A stretch of 64,000 bases of DNA. It comes from Massilia sp. Root335. GTDB lineage: Bacteria; Pseudomonadota; Gammaproteobacteria; Burkholderiales; Burkholderiaceae_D. The translations under genes and the position numbers were made by a program. Below, piece after piece: positions 41,705 to 50,300 of this stretch. Positions within the stretch are counted from its first letter, which is position 1, and the number at the start of each line of letters is the position of its first letter. The notes under the pieces were generated by a model. That model did no database searches. It saw only the letters and a program-made list of their open reading frames with translations, and was not told the DNA's origin. The stretch spans positions 127,315 through 191,314 of the forward strand of contig NZ_LMCY01000048.1 of assembly GCF_001425685.1 (NCBI RefSeq), written 5' to 3'.

Positions 41705-43269
41705 GGCGTCCAGTGCAAGTGCCCGGCGGCGAACATCGCGCCGACGAGCACGGCCACCACGCCCGTCGCGCAGGCGAGGAAGGCCAGCAGACGGGTGGCG
41801 CGGCGCTGCTCCTGCAACATCTTCGCCATGAGGTCGCCCATGTCGAGGTCGCTGTATGCACGCTTGTGCAAGACCTGGTGCATCAGGCGCGGCAGCTGCG
41901 GAAAGATCTGGCCGAAGCGCGGCGCCTCGGCTTTTAGACGCTCGGCCATGCCGCGCCAGCCGACCTGCTCGGCCATCCAGCGTTCCAGGTACGGTTTCGC
42001 CGTCTTCCACAGGTCGAGGTCGGGGTCGAGCTGGCGGCCCAGGCCCTCGATGTTGAGCATGGTCTTTTGCAGCAGCACGAGCTGCGGCTGCACCTCGACG
42101 TTGAAACGGCGCGACGTCTGGAACAGGCGCAACAGCACCTGGCCGAAGGAAATGTCCTTCAACGGCCGGTCGAAGATCGGCTCGCACGTGGCGCGCACCG
42201 CGGCTTCCAGTTCGTCGACGCGGGTCTCGCGCGGCGCCCAGCCGGATTCGATGTGCGCCTCGGCCACGCGCTTGTAGTCGCGCCGGAAGAAGGCGAGGAA
42301 GTTCTGCGACAGGTAGTCCTTGTCGAAATCGTTCAGCGTGCCGACGATGCCGAAGTCCAGCGCGATGTAGCGGCCGAACGTGGCCGGATCGATGGAGACG
42401 AGGATGTTCCCTGGGTGCATGTCCGCGTGAAAAAAGCCGTCACGGAAAACCTGCGTGAAAAAGATCTCGACACCGTCGCTGGACAATTTCTTGAGGTCGA
42501 CGCCAGCCACGGCGAGGCGGTCCGTCTGCGAGATCGGGATGCCGTTCATCCGCTCCATCACGATCACGCTGCTGGAACAGTAATCCCAATACATTTCTGG
42601 CACGAGCAGCAGATCGGAATTCGCGAAATTGCGGCGCAGCTGGCTGGCGTTGGCCGCCTCGCGCATGAGGTCGAGCTCGTCGTGCAGGTATTTGTCGAAC
42701 TCGGCCACCACTTCGCGCGGCTTCAGGCGGCGGCTGTCGGCCCACACTTTTTCGATGAGGCCGGCGGCCATCTGCATCAGCGCAATGTCCTCGTCGATCG
42801 TGGTCTTCATGCCCGGTCGCAGCACCTTCACCGCCACCTCCTTGCCGTTTTTAAGCGTGGCGAAGTGCACCTGGGCGATCGAGGCGGAAGCGACCGGCGT
42901 GCGTTCGAACGACGCGAACAGCAGGTCCGGCGCCGCGCCGAGCGAGCGTGTGATCTGGGCGATGGCCAGGTCGGAATCGAACGGCGGCACGCGGTCCTGC
43001 AGCAGCGACAGCTCGGCCACGATGTCCGGCGGCATCAGGTCGGGCCGGGTCGACAGCACCTGGCCGAATTTCACGAAGATGGGCCCCAGCTCTTCCAGCG
43101 CCAGCCGCAGGCGGATCGCGCGGGGCGAACTGATGCGGCGCCAGAAGAAGACGGTATTGATCAGGCGGGCGGTGCGCGGTACGTGCAGCCCGGAAATTGC
43201 GATCTCGTCCAGGCCATATTTGACGATGACGGTGAAGATCTTCAGCAGGCGCAGGAATTTCAGGATCAT
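41701..43269 (-). CDS. ubiB: UbiB, ubiquinone biosynthesis kinase-like ATPase
   Basis: A 522-residue protein of the ADCK3/UbiB family: the KxGQ motif in FVKFGQVLSTRPDLMPPD (about residues 70-87), the Ala-rich nucleotide loop region SIAQVHFATLKNG with the following Lys, and the catalytic HADMHPGNIL. C-terminal hydrophobic segment (LLAFLACATGVVAVLVGAMF) anchors it in the inner membrane. It is needed for aerobic ubiquinone synthesis, probably extracting lipid intermediates from the membrane. It shares one base with the ubiJ-like stop. Confidence 0.95.
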   Translation of the reverse strand: MILKFLRLLKIFTVIVKYGLDEIAISGLHVPRTARLINTVFFWRRISSPRAIRLRLALEELGPIFVKFGQVLSTRPDLMPPDIVAELSLLQDRVPPFDSDLAIAQITRSLGAAPDLLFASFERTPVASASIAQVHFATLKNGKEVAVKVLRPGMKTTIDEDIALMQMAAGLIEKVWADSRRLKPREVVAEFDKYLHDELDLMREAANASQLRRNFANSDLLLVPEMYWDYCSSSVIVMERMNGIPISQTDRLAVAGVDLKKLSSDGVEIFFTQVFRDGFFHADMHPGNILVSIDPATFGRYIALDFGIVGTLNDFDKDYLSQNFLAFFRRDYKRVAEAHIESGWAPRETRVDELEAAVRATCEPIFDRPLKDISFGQVLLRLFQTSRRFNVEVQPQLVLLQKTMLNIEGLGRQLDPDLDLWKTAKPYLERWMAEQVGWRGMAERLKAEAPRFGQIFPQLPRLMHQVLHKRAYSDLDMGDLMAKMLQEQRRATRLLAFLACATGVVAVLVGAMFAAGHLHWTP

Positions 43270-43955
43270 CAGTGGTCCGAAGGCGTGTCAGGGAGCGTCG
43301 GTGCGGGCGCGGTGCCGTGCCCGGCGCGCTGTGCGAGCTGCTGTTCCAGCTTCTGCTCGAGTTTGGCGATGCGCTTGGCCGTGCGCTCGACGTCGTCGCG
43401 CAGGCGGCCGACGTCGTCCGCGAAATTGTCCACGGTCGCGGGACGCACGAGCACGCGGCGTTCTTCCAGCAGGAATTCGGCGACGTTCTCTGCCAGCCGG
43501 CGTCCGGCCGCGGCGGCGCCCGTCACGGCCGAGCGCGCCCCGCCGGCCAGGCGCACGGCGCCGATCGGCCCGAACAGGCGCTCGAGGTCGTGCTCGGCAT
43601 CCCAGCGCAGGCCCTTGGACAATTGCGAGATCGTGTTGGCGAACTCGGCGTCGCCCTCGATGCGCACATAGGAAAACGCGCGGTCGCGGTTCTGCAGGAT
43701 CAGCGGCACGTCGCTCAGCTTGACGTGGATGGTGACGCCGGCCGCATCGTCGGCGCCCGCCGTCTCGAGCATGCCGTCGCGCGCGACGCGCATGCGCAAG
43801 GCGACGTGGCCCGTATCGATACATGCGGTCTTGCCGGCGTGGCGCATGAGGGCGTCGCGTGCCCACGCTTCCTGCGCCAGCAGGTGATTGATCGTCGCCA
43901 CGGCCGGGGCCGTCAAGCCGCGTTGCGGCGACAGGAAAGAGGAAGTCGAAGACAT
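43269..43955 (-). CDS. ubiJ: UbiJ-like SCP2-domain protein
   Basis: A 228-residue protein with an SCP2 lipid-binding fold at about residues 30-130 and a C-terminal coiled coil (DDVERTAKRIAKLEQKLEQQ) followed by a short proline-rich end, as in UbiJ, which with UbiK organises the soluble Ubi complex and carries the polyprenyl intermediate. It lies between the Tim44-like gene and ubiB and its stop overlaps the ubiB start by one base. Sequence similarity to E. coli UbiJ is modest; gene order supports the assignment. Confidence 0.82.
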   Translation of the reverse strand: MSSTSSFLSPQRGLTAPAVATINHLLAQEAWARDALMRHAGKTACIDTGHVALRMRVARDGMLETAGADDAAGVTIHVKLSDVPLILQNRDRAFSYVRIEGDAEFANTISQLSKGLRWDAEHDLERLFGPIGAVRLAGGARSAVTGAAAAGRRLAENVAEFLLEERRVLVRPATVDNFADDVGRLRDDVERTAKRIAKLEQKLEQQLAQRAGHGTAPAPTLPDTPSDH

Positions 43956-43977
43956 GAAGGATTCGTATTCACAAAAT

Positions 43978-44005
43978 AAAACCGCCCGGCATCGTCGGGC
44001 GGTTT
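43978..44005 (-). terminator. Intrinsic terminator between the Tim44-like gene and ubiJ
   Basis: AAACCGCCCG (43979-43988) pairs with CGGGCGGTTT (43996-44005) around a seven-base loop. On the minus strand it is followed by TTTATTTTG, a fair U-run. It lies 23 bp before the ubiJ start, so transcription of ubiE and the Tim44-like gene may stop here in part, or ubiJ-ubiB may have a separate promoter. Confidence 0.65.
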
Positions 44006-44065
44006 CGATCTTACCAGTTCACCAGAGCATAAAACCCGGAGCACAAGCTTTTTATTGCGAAGTGT

Positions 44066-45016
44066 TCAAGTAATTTGCTGGATGCCCGCCAGCACCCAGC
44101 CGCCATTGCCGTTCAGCGGCTTGGACAGGTTCCACACCTCGACGAACGGTTCCGGCTGCGCGCCCGGCGCATTGCGGATCATGCCGTTGAACTGCACGCT
44201 GGCCAGGTAGTCGCGCTCGTTCGTCTCGATGCCCAGCAGCTGGGAATCGATGGCGACGACTTCCGTAAAGTCGGGCTGGCCGCCCCGCTCCTGGATCTGC
44301 AGCGACAGTTCGGCATATACCTCGGGCGACGTGAATTCGCGCAGGTCGGCGACGTCGCCGCGGTCCCAGGCGGCCTGCATGCGGATGAACGATGCCTTGG
44401 CGTGGCGCAGGAAGGCGTCCGTGTCGAAGCCGGCCGGCACGCCCCACTGCTGGTGCGCGGGCGCGGCCTTGTCGAGCGACGGCGCGCTCGAGAAGCCCGA
44501 CTGGAAGCCGCCGGGGTTGCCCTGGTAGCCGCTGTTCAGGCCCGAGCCGATTTCCGGCGTGGCCGAGGCCGGCATGGGATTCTGGTTAAAGCCGGTAAAC
44601 GTCGGGTTGGCCGGCGTGTCCTTGCGGCGGAACATGCGCACGATGAACATCACGGCGAACACGAGCAGCAGGATCATCAGCACCGACGACAGGGCGCTCG
44701 CCATGGCGCCGCCGATGCCGAAGTGCGAGAACAGCGCACCCAGGCCGAGGCCGAGCAGCGCACCGCCCAGCACGCCTTTCCACATGCTCGGCCGCTTCAC
44801 CGGCAGCGCGGGCGGCACGGCGGGCGCAGGGGCCGGGCGCTGGTACGACGGCTGCTGGTACGACGGCTGCTGGTAAGGCGCCGGCGCCGGAGCGCGCATC
44901 CGGCTCACGGACTGCGACTGGCGGCCGAACGACCGGCTGCCGCCGAGCGGGCGCGCGTCGGCGATGCTGGACAGCGCCGTCAGCGCGATCAACATGCTGG
45001 CCAAGAACTTTTTCAT
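44066..45016 (-). CDS. Tim44-like domain membrane protein
   Basis: A 316-residue protein with an N-terminal signal (ASMLIALTALSSIADA), a Pro/Gln/Tyr-rich stretch with tandem YQQPS-type repeats (about residues 45-65), two adjacent hydrophobic segments (about 78-100 and 105-122), and a C-terminal Tim44-like domain (about 190-316) that in the family folds like NTF2 and binds membranes or lipids. It lies directly after ubiE, a gene order common in beta-proteobacteria; its role in quinone metabolism is unproven. Confidence 0.85.
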   Translation of the reverse strand: MKKFLASMLIALTALSSIADARPLGGSRSFGRQSQSVSRMRAPAPAPYQQPSYQQPSYQRPAPAPAVPPALPVKRPSMWKGVLGGALLGLGLGALFSHFGIGGAMASALSSVLMILLLVFAVMFIVRMFRRKDTPANPTFTGFNQNPMPASATPEIGSGLNSGYQGNPGGFQSGFSSAPSLDKAAPAHQQWGVPAGFDTDAFLRHAKASFIRMQAAWDRGDVADLREFTSPEVYAELSLQIQERGGQPDFTEVVAIDSQLLGIETNERDYLASVQFNGMIRNAPGAQPEPFVEVWNLSKPLNGNGGWVLAGIQQIT

Positions 45017-45025
45017 CTGCTCACC

Positions 45026-45760
45026 TCAGAGTTTGATGCCGGTGTGCAGCGCGGCCACACCGGCCGTCAGGTTGTAGTACTGCACGCGGTCCAGGCCGGC
45101 CGTTTCCATCATCGATTTCAGCGTGTCCTGGTCCGGATGCATGCGGATCGATTCCGCCAGATACCGGTAGCTTTCCGCATCGCCGGCGATGCGCTGGCCC
45201 AGCCACGGCAGCACGGAGAACGAATACACGTCGTACGGCTTTTGCAGCGGCGCCGCGACTTTCGAGAATTCCAGCACGAGCAGCTTGCCGCCCGGCTTGA
45301 GCACGCGGCGCATTTCCGCCAGCGCCAGATCCTTGTGCGTCATGTTGCGCAGGCCAAAGGCCACGCTGACGCGGTCGAAATAATTGTCGGGGAACGGCAG
45401 TTTTTCCGCGTCACACAGCAAGGTGGGGGTGACGAGACCCTTGTTCAATAGACGATCGCGGCCCACGCGCAGCATCGACTCGTTGATGTCGGTCAGCCAG
45501 ACCTCTCCGCTCGGCCCCGCCTGCCTGGCGAACGCCTTCGACAGGTCACCCGTGCCGCCCGCGATGTCGAGCACCTTGAAGCCCGGACGGATGCCGGCCT
45601 GGGCGATGGTGAACGCCTTCCACACCCGGTGCAGGCCGGCGGACATCAGGTCGTTCATCACGTCGTATTTCGACGCGACCGAGTGGAATACCTTGGCTAC
45701 TTCGTGAACCTTCTCGTCTTCCGAGACGGTCTTGTAGCCGAAATGGGTGGTGTTGGTCAT
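45026..45760 (-). CDS. ubiE: UbiE, ubiquinone/menaquinone C-methyltransferase
   Basis: A 244-residue methyltransferase with motif I VLDIAGGTGDLSKAFAR (about residues 63-79), the conserved DRVSVAFGLRNMTHKD and VLKPGGKLLVLEFSK blocks of UbiE/COQ5, and the family's N-terminal THFGYKTV. It methylates the benzoquinol ring at C2. It is the first gene of the ubi cluster here, divergent from the cold-shock gene. Confidence 0.95.
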   Translation of the reverse strand: MTNTTHFGYKTVSEDEKVHEVAKVFHSVASKYDVMNDLMSAGLHRVWKAFTIAQAGIRPGFKVLDIAGGTGDLSKAFARQAGPSGEVWLTDINESMLRVGRDRLLNKGLVTPTLLCDAEKLPFPDNYFDRVSVAFGLRNMTHKDLALAEMRRVLKPGGKLLVLEFSKVAAPLQKPYDVYSFSVLPWLGQRIAGDAESYRYLAESIRMHPDQDTLKSMMETAGLDRVQYYNLTAGVAALHTGIKL

Positions 45761-45924
45761 GGTAGCAAGCCGTTTAGTCTTGCCACATTATACAAGCCGG
45801 GTGCTGTGCTCAGCTTAAAGGTGTCTTACCCGGAGCGGGCCCAGTGAAATCGTTGCCATGCGTACACCTGTCGTCTTTGCCACACGGGATAGCAATCGTG
45901 CATCACAACTGTTAAAACTCTGCT

Positions 45925-45930
45925 TATAAT
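45925..45930 (+). promoter_or_regulatory. Promoter -10 box of the cold-shock gene
   Basis: A perfect TATAAT lies about 112 bp before the start codon. No strong -35 box lies 16-18 bp upstream. The predicted leader of about 100 nt, AT-rich with a GAGAGAG ribosome site, is like the long cold-sensitive leaders of cspA genes. Confidence 0.55.
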
Positions 45931-46036
45931 GATTTTCGCTTGCGCACAGTTCGGAACAGGGATGCCTTATCGCTTAACCATGTGTCGCCAGCAAAAACAC
46001 ATTATTTTTCAAAAAAATTTCTTGAGAGAGAGAAAC

Positions 46037-46240
46037 ATGGCGACTGGCACCGTGAAATGGTTCAACGACGCAAAAGGCTTTGGCTTCATCAAACCTGACG
46101 ATGGTGGCGACGATCTGTTCGCACACTTCTCGGCCATCAATTCGGCCGGCTTCAAATCGCTGGCGGAAAACCAGCGCGTCAGCTTCGACGTCACGTCGGG
46201 CCCGAAAGGCAAGCAGGCAGCAAACATCCAGCCGCAATAA
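46037..46240 (+). CDS. CspA-family cold-shock protein
   Basis: A 67-residue single cold-shock domain: MATGTVKWFNDAKGFGFIKP contains RNP1 (KGFGFI), and DLFAHFSAI contains RNP2. Such proteins bind single-stranded RNA and melt structure; many are constitutive, others cold-induced. The long leader suggests post-transcriptional control. The start at 46037 is set by the family, although an in-frame ATG exists upstream at 45929. It splits the DUF971 gene from ubiE. Confidence 0.95.
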   Translation: MATGTVKWFNDAKGFGFIKPDDGGDDLFAHFSAINSAGFKSLAENQRVSFDVTSGPKGKQAANIQPQ

Positions 46241-46291
46241 TCCCCGACCGGGACGCAAACCGGATAGCGCCGGCCCACCAGGCCGGCAAAG

Positions 46292-46325
46292 AAAAAAGCG
46301 CCGTGTATCGAACCGGCGCTTTTTT
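46292..46325. terminator. Bidirectional intrinsic terminator
   Basis: AGCGCCG (46297-46303) pairs with CGGCGCT (46314-46320), with A and T runs on the two outer sides, so it can stop transcription of the cold-shock gene on the plus strand and of the convergent DUF971 gene on the minus strand. Confidence 0.85.
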
Positions 46326-46352
46326 CGTTGATGCCGTCGGTTCCGCGACGGC

Positions 46353-46790
46353 TCAGTGGCTTCCGCAGCCACCGCCGCCCCCGCTCCCGCAACCGCCGCC
46401 CTTCTGTCCGGCCACCGGCACGGCACTCGCTTCGCGGCCGCTGTCGCCTTCATACCCCGCCGCATGCAGGCGAGCCAGGTAATCCTGCCACAACCGGTCG
46501 TGCTCGTTGCCCAGCTTGTACAGGTAATCCCAGGTATAGATGCCGGACTCGTGGCCGTCCGTGAACAGCGGCTTGACGCCGTAGTTTCCGACTGGCTCGG
46601 CGCCGCGGATGCCGACGTCGCGCTTGCCGACCTGCAGCACTTCCTGGCCCGGACCGTGGCCCTTCACTTCGGCCGACGGCGAATAAACACGCAGCAGTTC
46701 GAACGGGATGGCGAAGGCGGCGCCGTCGTCGAAGGCGATTTCCAGGACCTTCGATTGCTGGCGGATGGTGAGGTTGGTGGGCGTAGGCAT
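46353..46790 (-). CDS. DUF971 protein (GBBH-like N-terminal domain)
   Basis: A 145-residue protein starting MPTPTNLTIRQQSKVLEIAF, with the DUF971 core (FELLRVYSPSAEVKGHGPGQ, then VGNYGVKPLFTDGHESGIYT) over about residues 8-105, as in the N-terminal domain of gamma-butyrobetaine hydroxylases. The last 15 residues are Gly/Cys-rich with two CGS units and could bind metal. The gene often precedes ubiE in this group of bacteria. An in-frame extension to 46889 runs through a dispersed repeat and is rejected. Confidence 0.85.
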   Translation of the reverse strand: MPTPTNLTIRQQSKVLEIAFDDGAAFAIPFELLRVYSPSAEVKGHGPGQEVLQVGKRDVGIRGAEPVGNYGVKPLFTDGHESGIYTWDYLYKLGNEHDRLWQDYLARLHAAGYEGDSGREASAVPVAGQKGGGCGSGGGGGCGSH

Positions 46791-46813
46791 GATGGGATCG
46801 GAAACGTTAATGA

Positions 46814-46915
46814 CCGTCGCTCCCGCGGAGGCGGGAGCCCAAGTCCTGCGTGCGTCGCGTCGGCGCATACAAAATTGGGTCCCCGCCAAGGCGGACGGCC
46901 AGTCCGGGGACGACG
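46814..46915. repeat. Dispersed palindromic intergenic repeat, copy 3
   Basis: Left hairpin CTCCCGCGGAGGCGGGAG is intact. In the right hairpin about 16 extra bases separate the arms, making this copy longer (about 100 bp) than the units at 26571 and 37786. It lies between the HIT-family gene and the DUF971 gene. Confidence 0.75.
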
Positions 46916-46929
46916 TGGATAGGCGAATT

Positions 46930-47361
46930 TTACCGCTTAATGAAGCGGCGCTTGATCGCCTCCGCCAGCTGCGGCACCAGCGCCCGGCGCGCGGCCAGCA
47001 CCGCCTCGTCCGTCGCGCGCACGGCCTGCGCCCACACGGGCGACGGGAAGTGCGCGTCGTCGGCGTAGCGCGGGATCACGTGCCAGTGCAGGTGCGGCAC
47101 GACGTTGCCGAGGCTCGCCACGTTGACCTTCAGCGGCTGCATCACCTCGCGCACCGCCAGTTCGAGCTTGTACACGGCATCGTTCAGCAGCAGGCGATCC
47201 GCGTCCGCCAGGTCGCTCGCCTCGCGCACGTGGTCCTTCCAGATCACGCGCGCGAAGCCGGGGTAGTTGGCGTCGTCGACGAGGATGACCGCGAATTTAT
47301 CGTTGTCGACGACGGTGGGCGCCGACAGCTCGCACAGCTCGCAGCCGGCCACACGCGTCAT
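46930..47361 (-). CDS. HIT-family hydrolase
   Basis: A 143-residue histidine-triad protein with the HxHxH motif in VVPHLHWHVIPR (about residues 88-99). HIT proteins hydrolyse nucleoside phosphoramidates or AMP esters. The start CEL-C pair (GCELCEL) resembles the zinc-binding pair of some members. Its ATG overlaps the stop of the FAD/Fe-S oxidoreductase gene by four bases, so it is translationally coupled to it. Confidence 0.9.
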   Translation of the reverse strand: MTRVAGCELCELSAPTVVDNDKFAVILVDDANYPGFARVIWKDHVREASDLADADRLLLNDAVYKLELAVREVMQPLKVNVASLGNVVPHLHWHVIPRYADDAHFPSPVWAQAVRATDEAVLAARRALVPQLAEAIKRRFIKR

Positions 47362-50300
47362 ACGAGCACCCGCTCGATGCCGCCGTTGTTGGCGTTGGCG
47401 ACGTAGTTCGGCATCCAGTTCTCGCCCAGCAGGTGGCGCGCGATCTCGACGACGATGTAGTCGGCCGTGGTGCCCGAGTCGTCGTTGTAGCGCGACAGGC
47501 CCTGCAGGCAGGACGGGCAGCTCGTCAGGATCTTGACGTCGCCCTTGAACCCGTCGGCGCGCAGCTTGTCCGCGCCCTTTTCCATTTCCTGCTCCTTGCG
47601 GAAGCGGACCTGGGTCGAGATGTCCGGACGGCTGACGGCGAACGTGCCCGACTCGCCGCAGCAGCGGTCGTTCTTTTCGATCGCGACGTTGTCGACGGTC
47701 TGCACGAGCGCGTTCACGGTCTTCATCGAGTCCTGCAGCTTCATCGGCGTGTGGCACGGATCGTGGTACATGTAGCGCGTACCGGTCACGCCTTCCAGCC
47801 TGACGCCCTTCTCCAGCAGGTACTCGTGGATGTCCATGATGCGGCAGCCCGGGAAGATCTTCTCGAACTCGTAGGTCGCCAGCTGGTCGTAGCACGTGCC
47901 GCACGAGACGAGGACCGTCTTGATGTCGAGGTAGTTCAGCGTGTTGGCCATGCGGTGGAACAGCACGCGGTTATCCGTCATCATCTTGTCGGCCTTGTCG
48001 TACTGGCCGGCGCCGCGCTGCGGATAGCCGCAGCACAGGTAGCCCGGCGGCAGCACGGTCTGCACGCCCACTTCCCACAGCATCGCCTGCGTGGCCAGGC
48101 CCACCTGCGAGAACAGGCGCTCGGAGCCGCAGCCGGGGAAGTAGAACACGGCTTCCGTATCGGCGTTCGTGACCTTCGGGTTGCGGATGATCGGGATGAC
48201 CTTGTCGTCCTCGATGTCCAGCAGCGCGCGCGCCGTCTTCTTCGGCAGGTTGCCCGGCATCTTCTTGTTGACGAAGTGGATCACCTGCTCGCGGATCGGC
48301 GCCTTGCCCGTGGTCGGGGGCGGTGCCTTGGTCTGCTCTTTCGCGACGGCCTTCAGCACGCTCGCGCCCAGGCGCTGCGCCTTGTAGCCCCAGTCGATCA
48401 TCCCCTTGCGCATCGCGTTGATGGTCGTCGGATCGGTCGCGTTCAGGAAGAACATGCCCGCGCGCTGCGCCGGCTTGAAGCTGCGCTTGTCCATCTTGCG
48501 CAGCAGGTTACGCATGTTCATCGAGACGTTGCCGAAGTCGATGTCCACCGGGCACGGCGTCACGCACTTGTGGCACACGGTGCAGTGGTCGGACACGTCC
48601 TCGAATTCTTCCCAGTGGCGGATCGAGACGCCGCGGCGCGTCTGCTCTTCGTACAGGAATGCTTCGATCAGCGCGGACGTCGCCAGGATCTTGTCGCGCG
48701 GCGAGTACAGCAGGTTCGCCTGCGGCACGTGCGTGGCGCATACCGGCTTGCACTTCCCGCAGCGCAGGCAGTCCTTGACGCTGTTGGCGATCTCGCCGAT
48801 GTCGCTCTGCTGCATGATCAGCGATTCGTGGCCCATCAGGCCGAACGACGGCGTGTACGCGTTGCGCAGGTCGGCGTAGCCGCTCTCGCCGTTCAGCAGC
48901 TTGCCCTTGTTGAAGCGGCCTTCCGGATCGACGCGTTTTTTATAGTCGCGGAAATCGCGGATCTCGTCCTCGGTGAGGAATTCCAGCTTCGTGATGCCGA
49001 TGCCGTGCTCGCCCGAGATCACGCCGTCCAGCGAACGCGCCAGCTTCATGATGCGCTCGACGGCCTTGTGCGCATCCTGCAGCATGGCGTAGTCGTCCGA
49101 GTTCACGGGCAGGTTCGTGTGCACGTTGCCGTCGCCCGCGTGCATGTGCAGCGCGACGAACACGCGCGAGCGCAGCACGCGCTTGTGGATCGCGGTCGCC
49201 TCGGCCAGGATCGGCTCGTAGGCCGCGCCGTTGAAGATGTGGCGCAGCTGCGCGCGGATCTCTTGCTTCCACGAGACGCGCACGGTGTGGTCCTGCACGA
49301 CGTCGAACAGCGTGGCGCCAGGCTGCTGCGCGAGGCGCGCCTGGAACGTGCCGCTCAAACCGTCGAGGCCGAAGTCGGCCAGCTTATCGAGCACGGCGCC
49401 CAGCGGCTGGTCGAGGTTGGCCATGATCCAGGTCCAGCGCGCGGACACGCGGGCCAGCAGATCGTCGGCCTGCTGCGGGCGGTCGCCGAGGATTTCTTCC
49501 TTCGACACGCCTTCGCCGGTCGCATCGTCGGCCTTCGTCACTTCCAGGTTCCCGGACGTGAAATAGGCGTGCAATTCCTCGACGAGCTGCAGCTTGTTCT
49601 TGATCGACAGCTCGACGTTGATGCGCTCGATGCCGTCCGTGTACTCACCCATCCGGTTCAGCGGGATGACGACGTCTTCGTTGATTTTAAAGGCGTTCGT
49701 GTGGCGCGCGATGGCCGCGGTGCGCGAGCGGTCGAGCCAGAATTTCTTGCGGGCTTCCGGGCTCACGGCGATGAAGCCTTCGCCCACGCGCGTGTTCGCG
49801 AGGCGCACGACTTCGGACGTGGCCAGCGCGACCGCGTTCTCGTCGTCGCCGACGATGTCGCCGAACAGCGCCATCTTGGGCAAGGTGCCGCGCTTCGATT
49901 TGGTCGCATAGCCGACGGCGCGCAGGTAGCGCTCGTCCAGGTGCTCCAGGCCCGCGAGGCGCAGGCTGGCGAATTCCGGCTTGCCGTTCTTCGGCAGGCT
50001 GTCCAGGTAATCCTTGATCTCGACGATCGACGGGATCGCGTCGCGCGCCTGGCCGAAGAATTCCAGCGCGACGGTGCGCGTGTACTTCGGCATCTTGTGC
50101 AGGATCCAGCGGCCGGACGTGATCAGGCCATCCGTGCCCTCTTTCTGGATGCCCGGCAGGCCCGCGAGGAACTTGTCGGTAACGTCCTTGCCGAGCCCCT
50201 CCTTGCGGAAGCGGCGGCCTTCGATGGCCAGCGTCTCGGTGCGGAACGGCTCGCCTTTCGGCGCCCCCTTTTCCGACGGGTGCGTCCATTCGAGCTTGAA

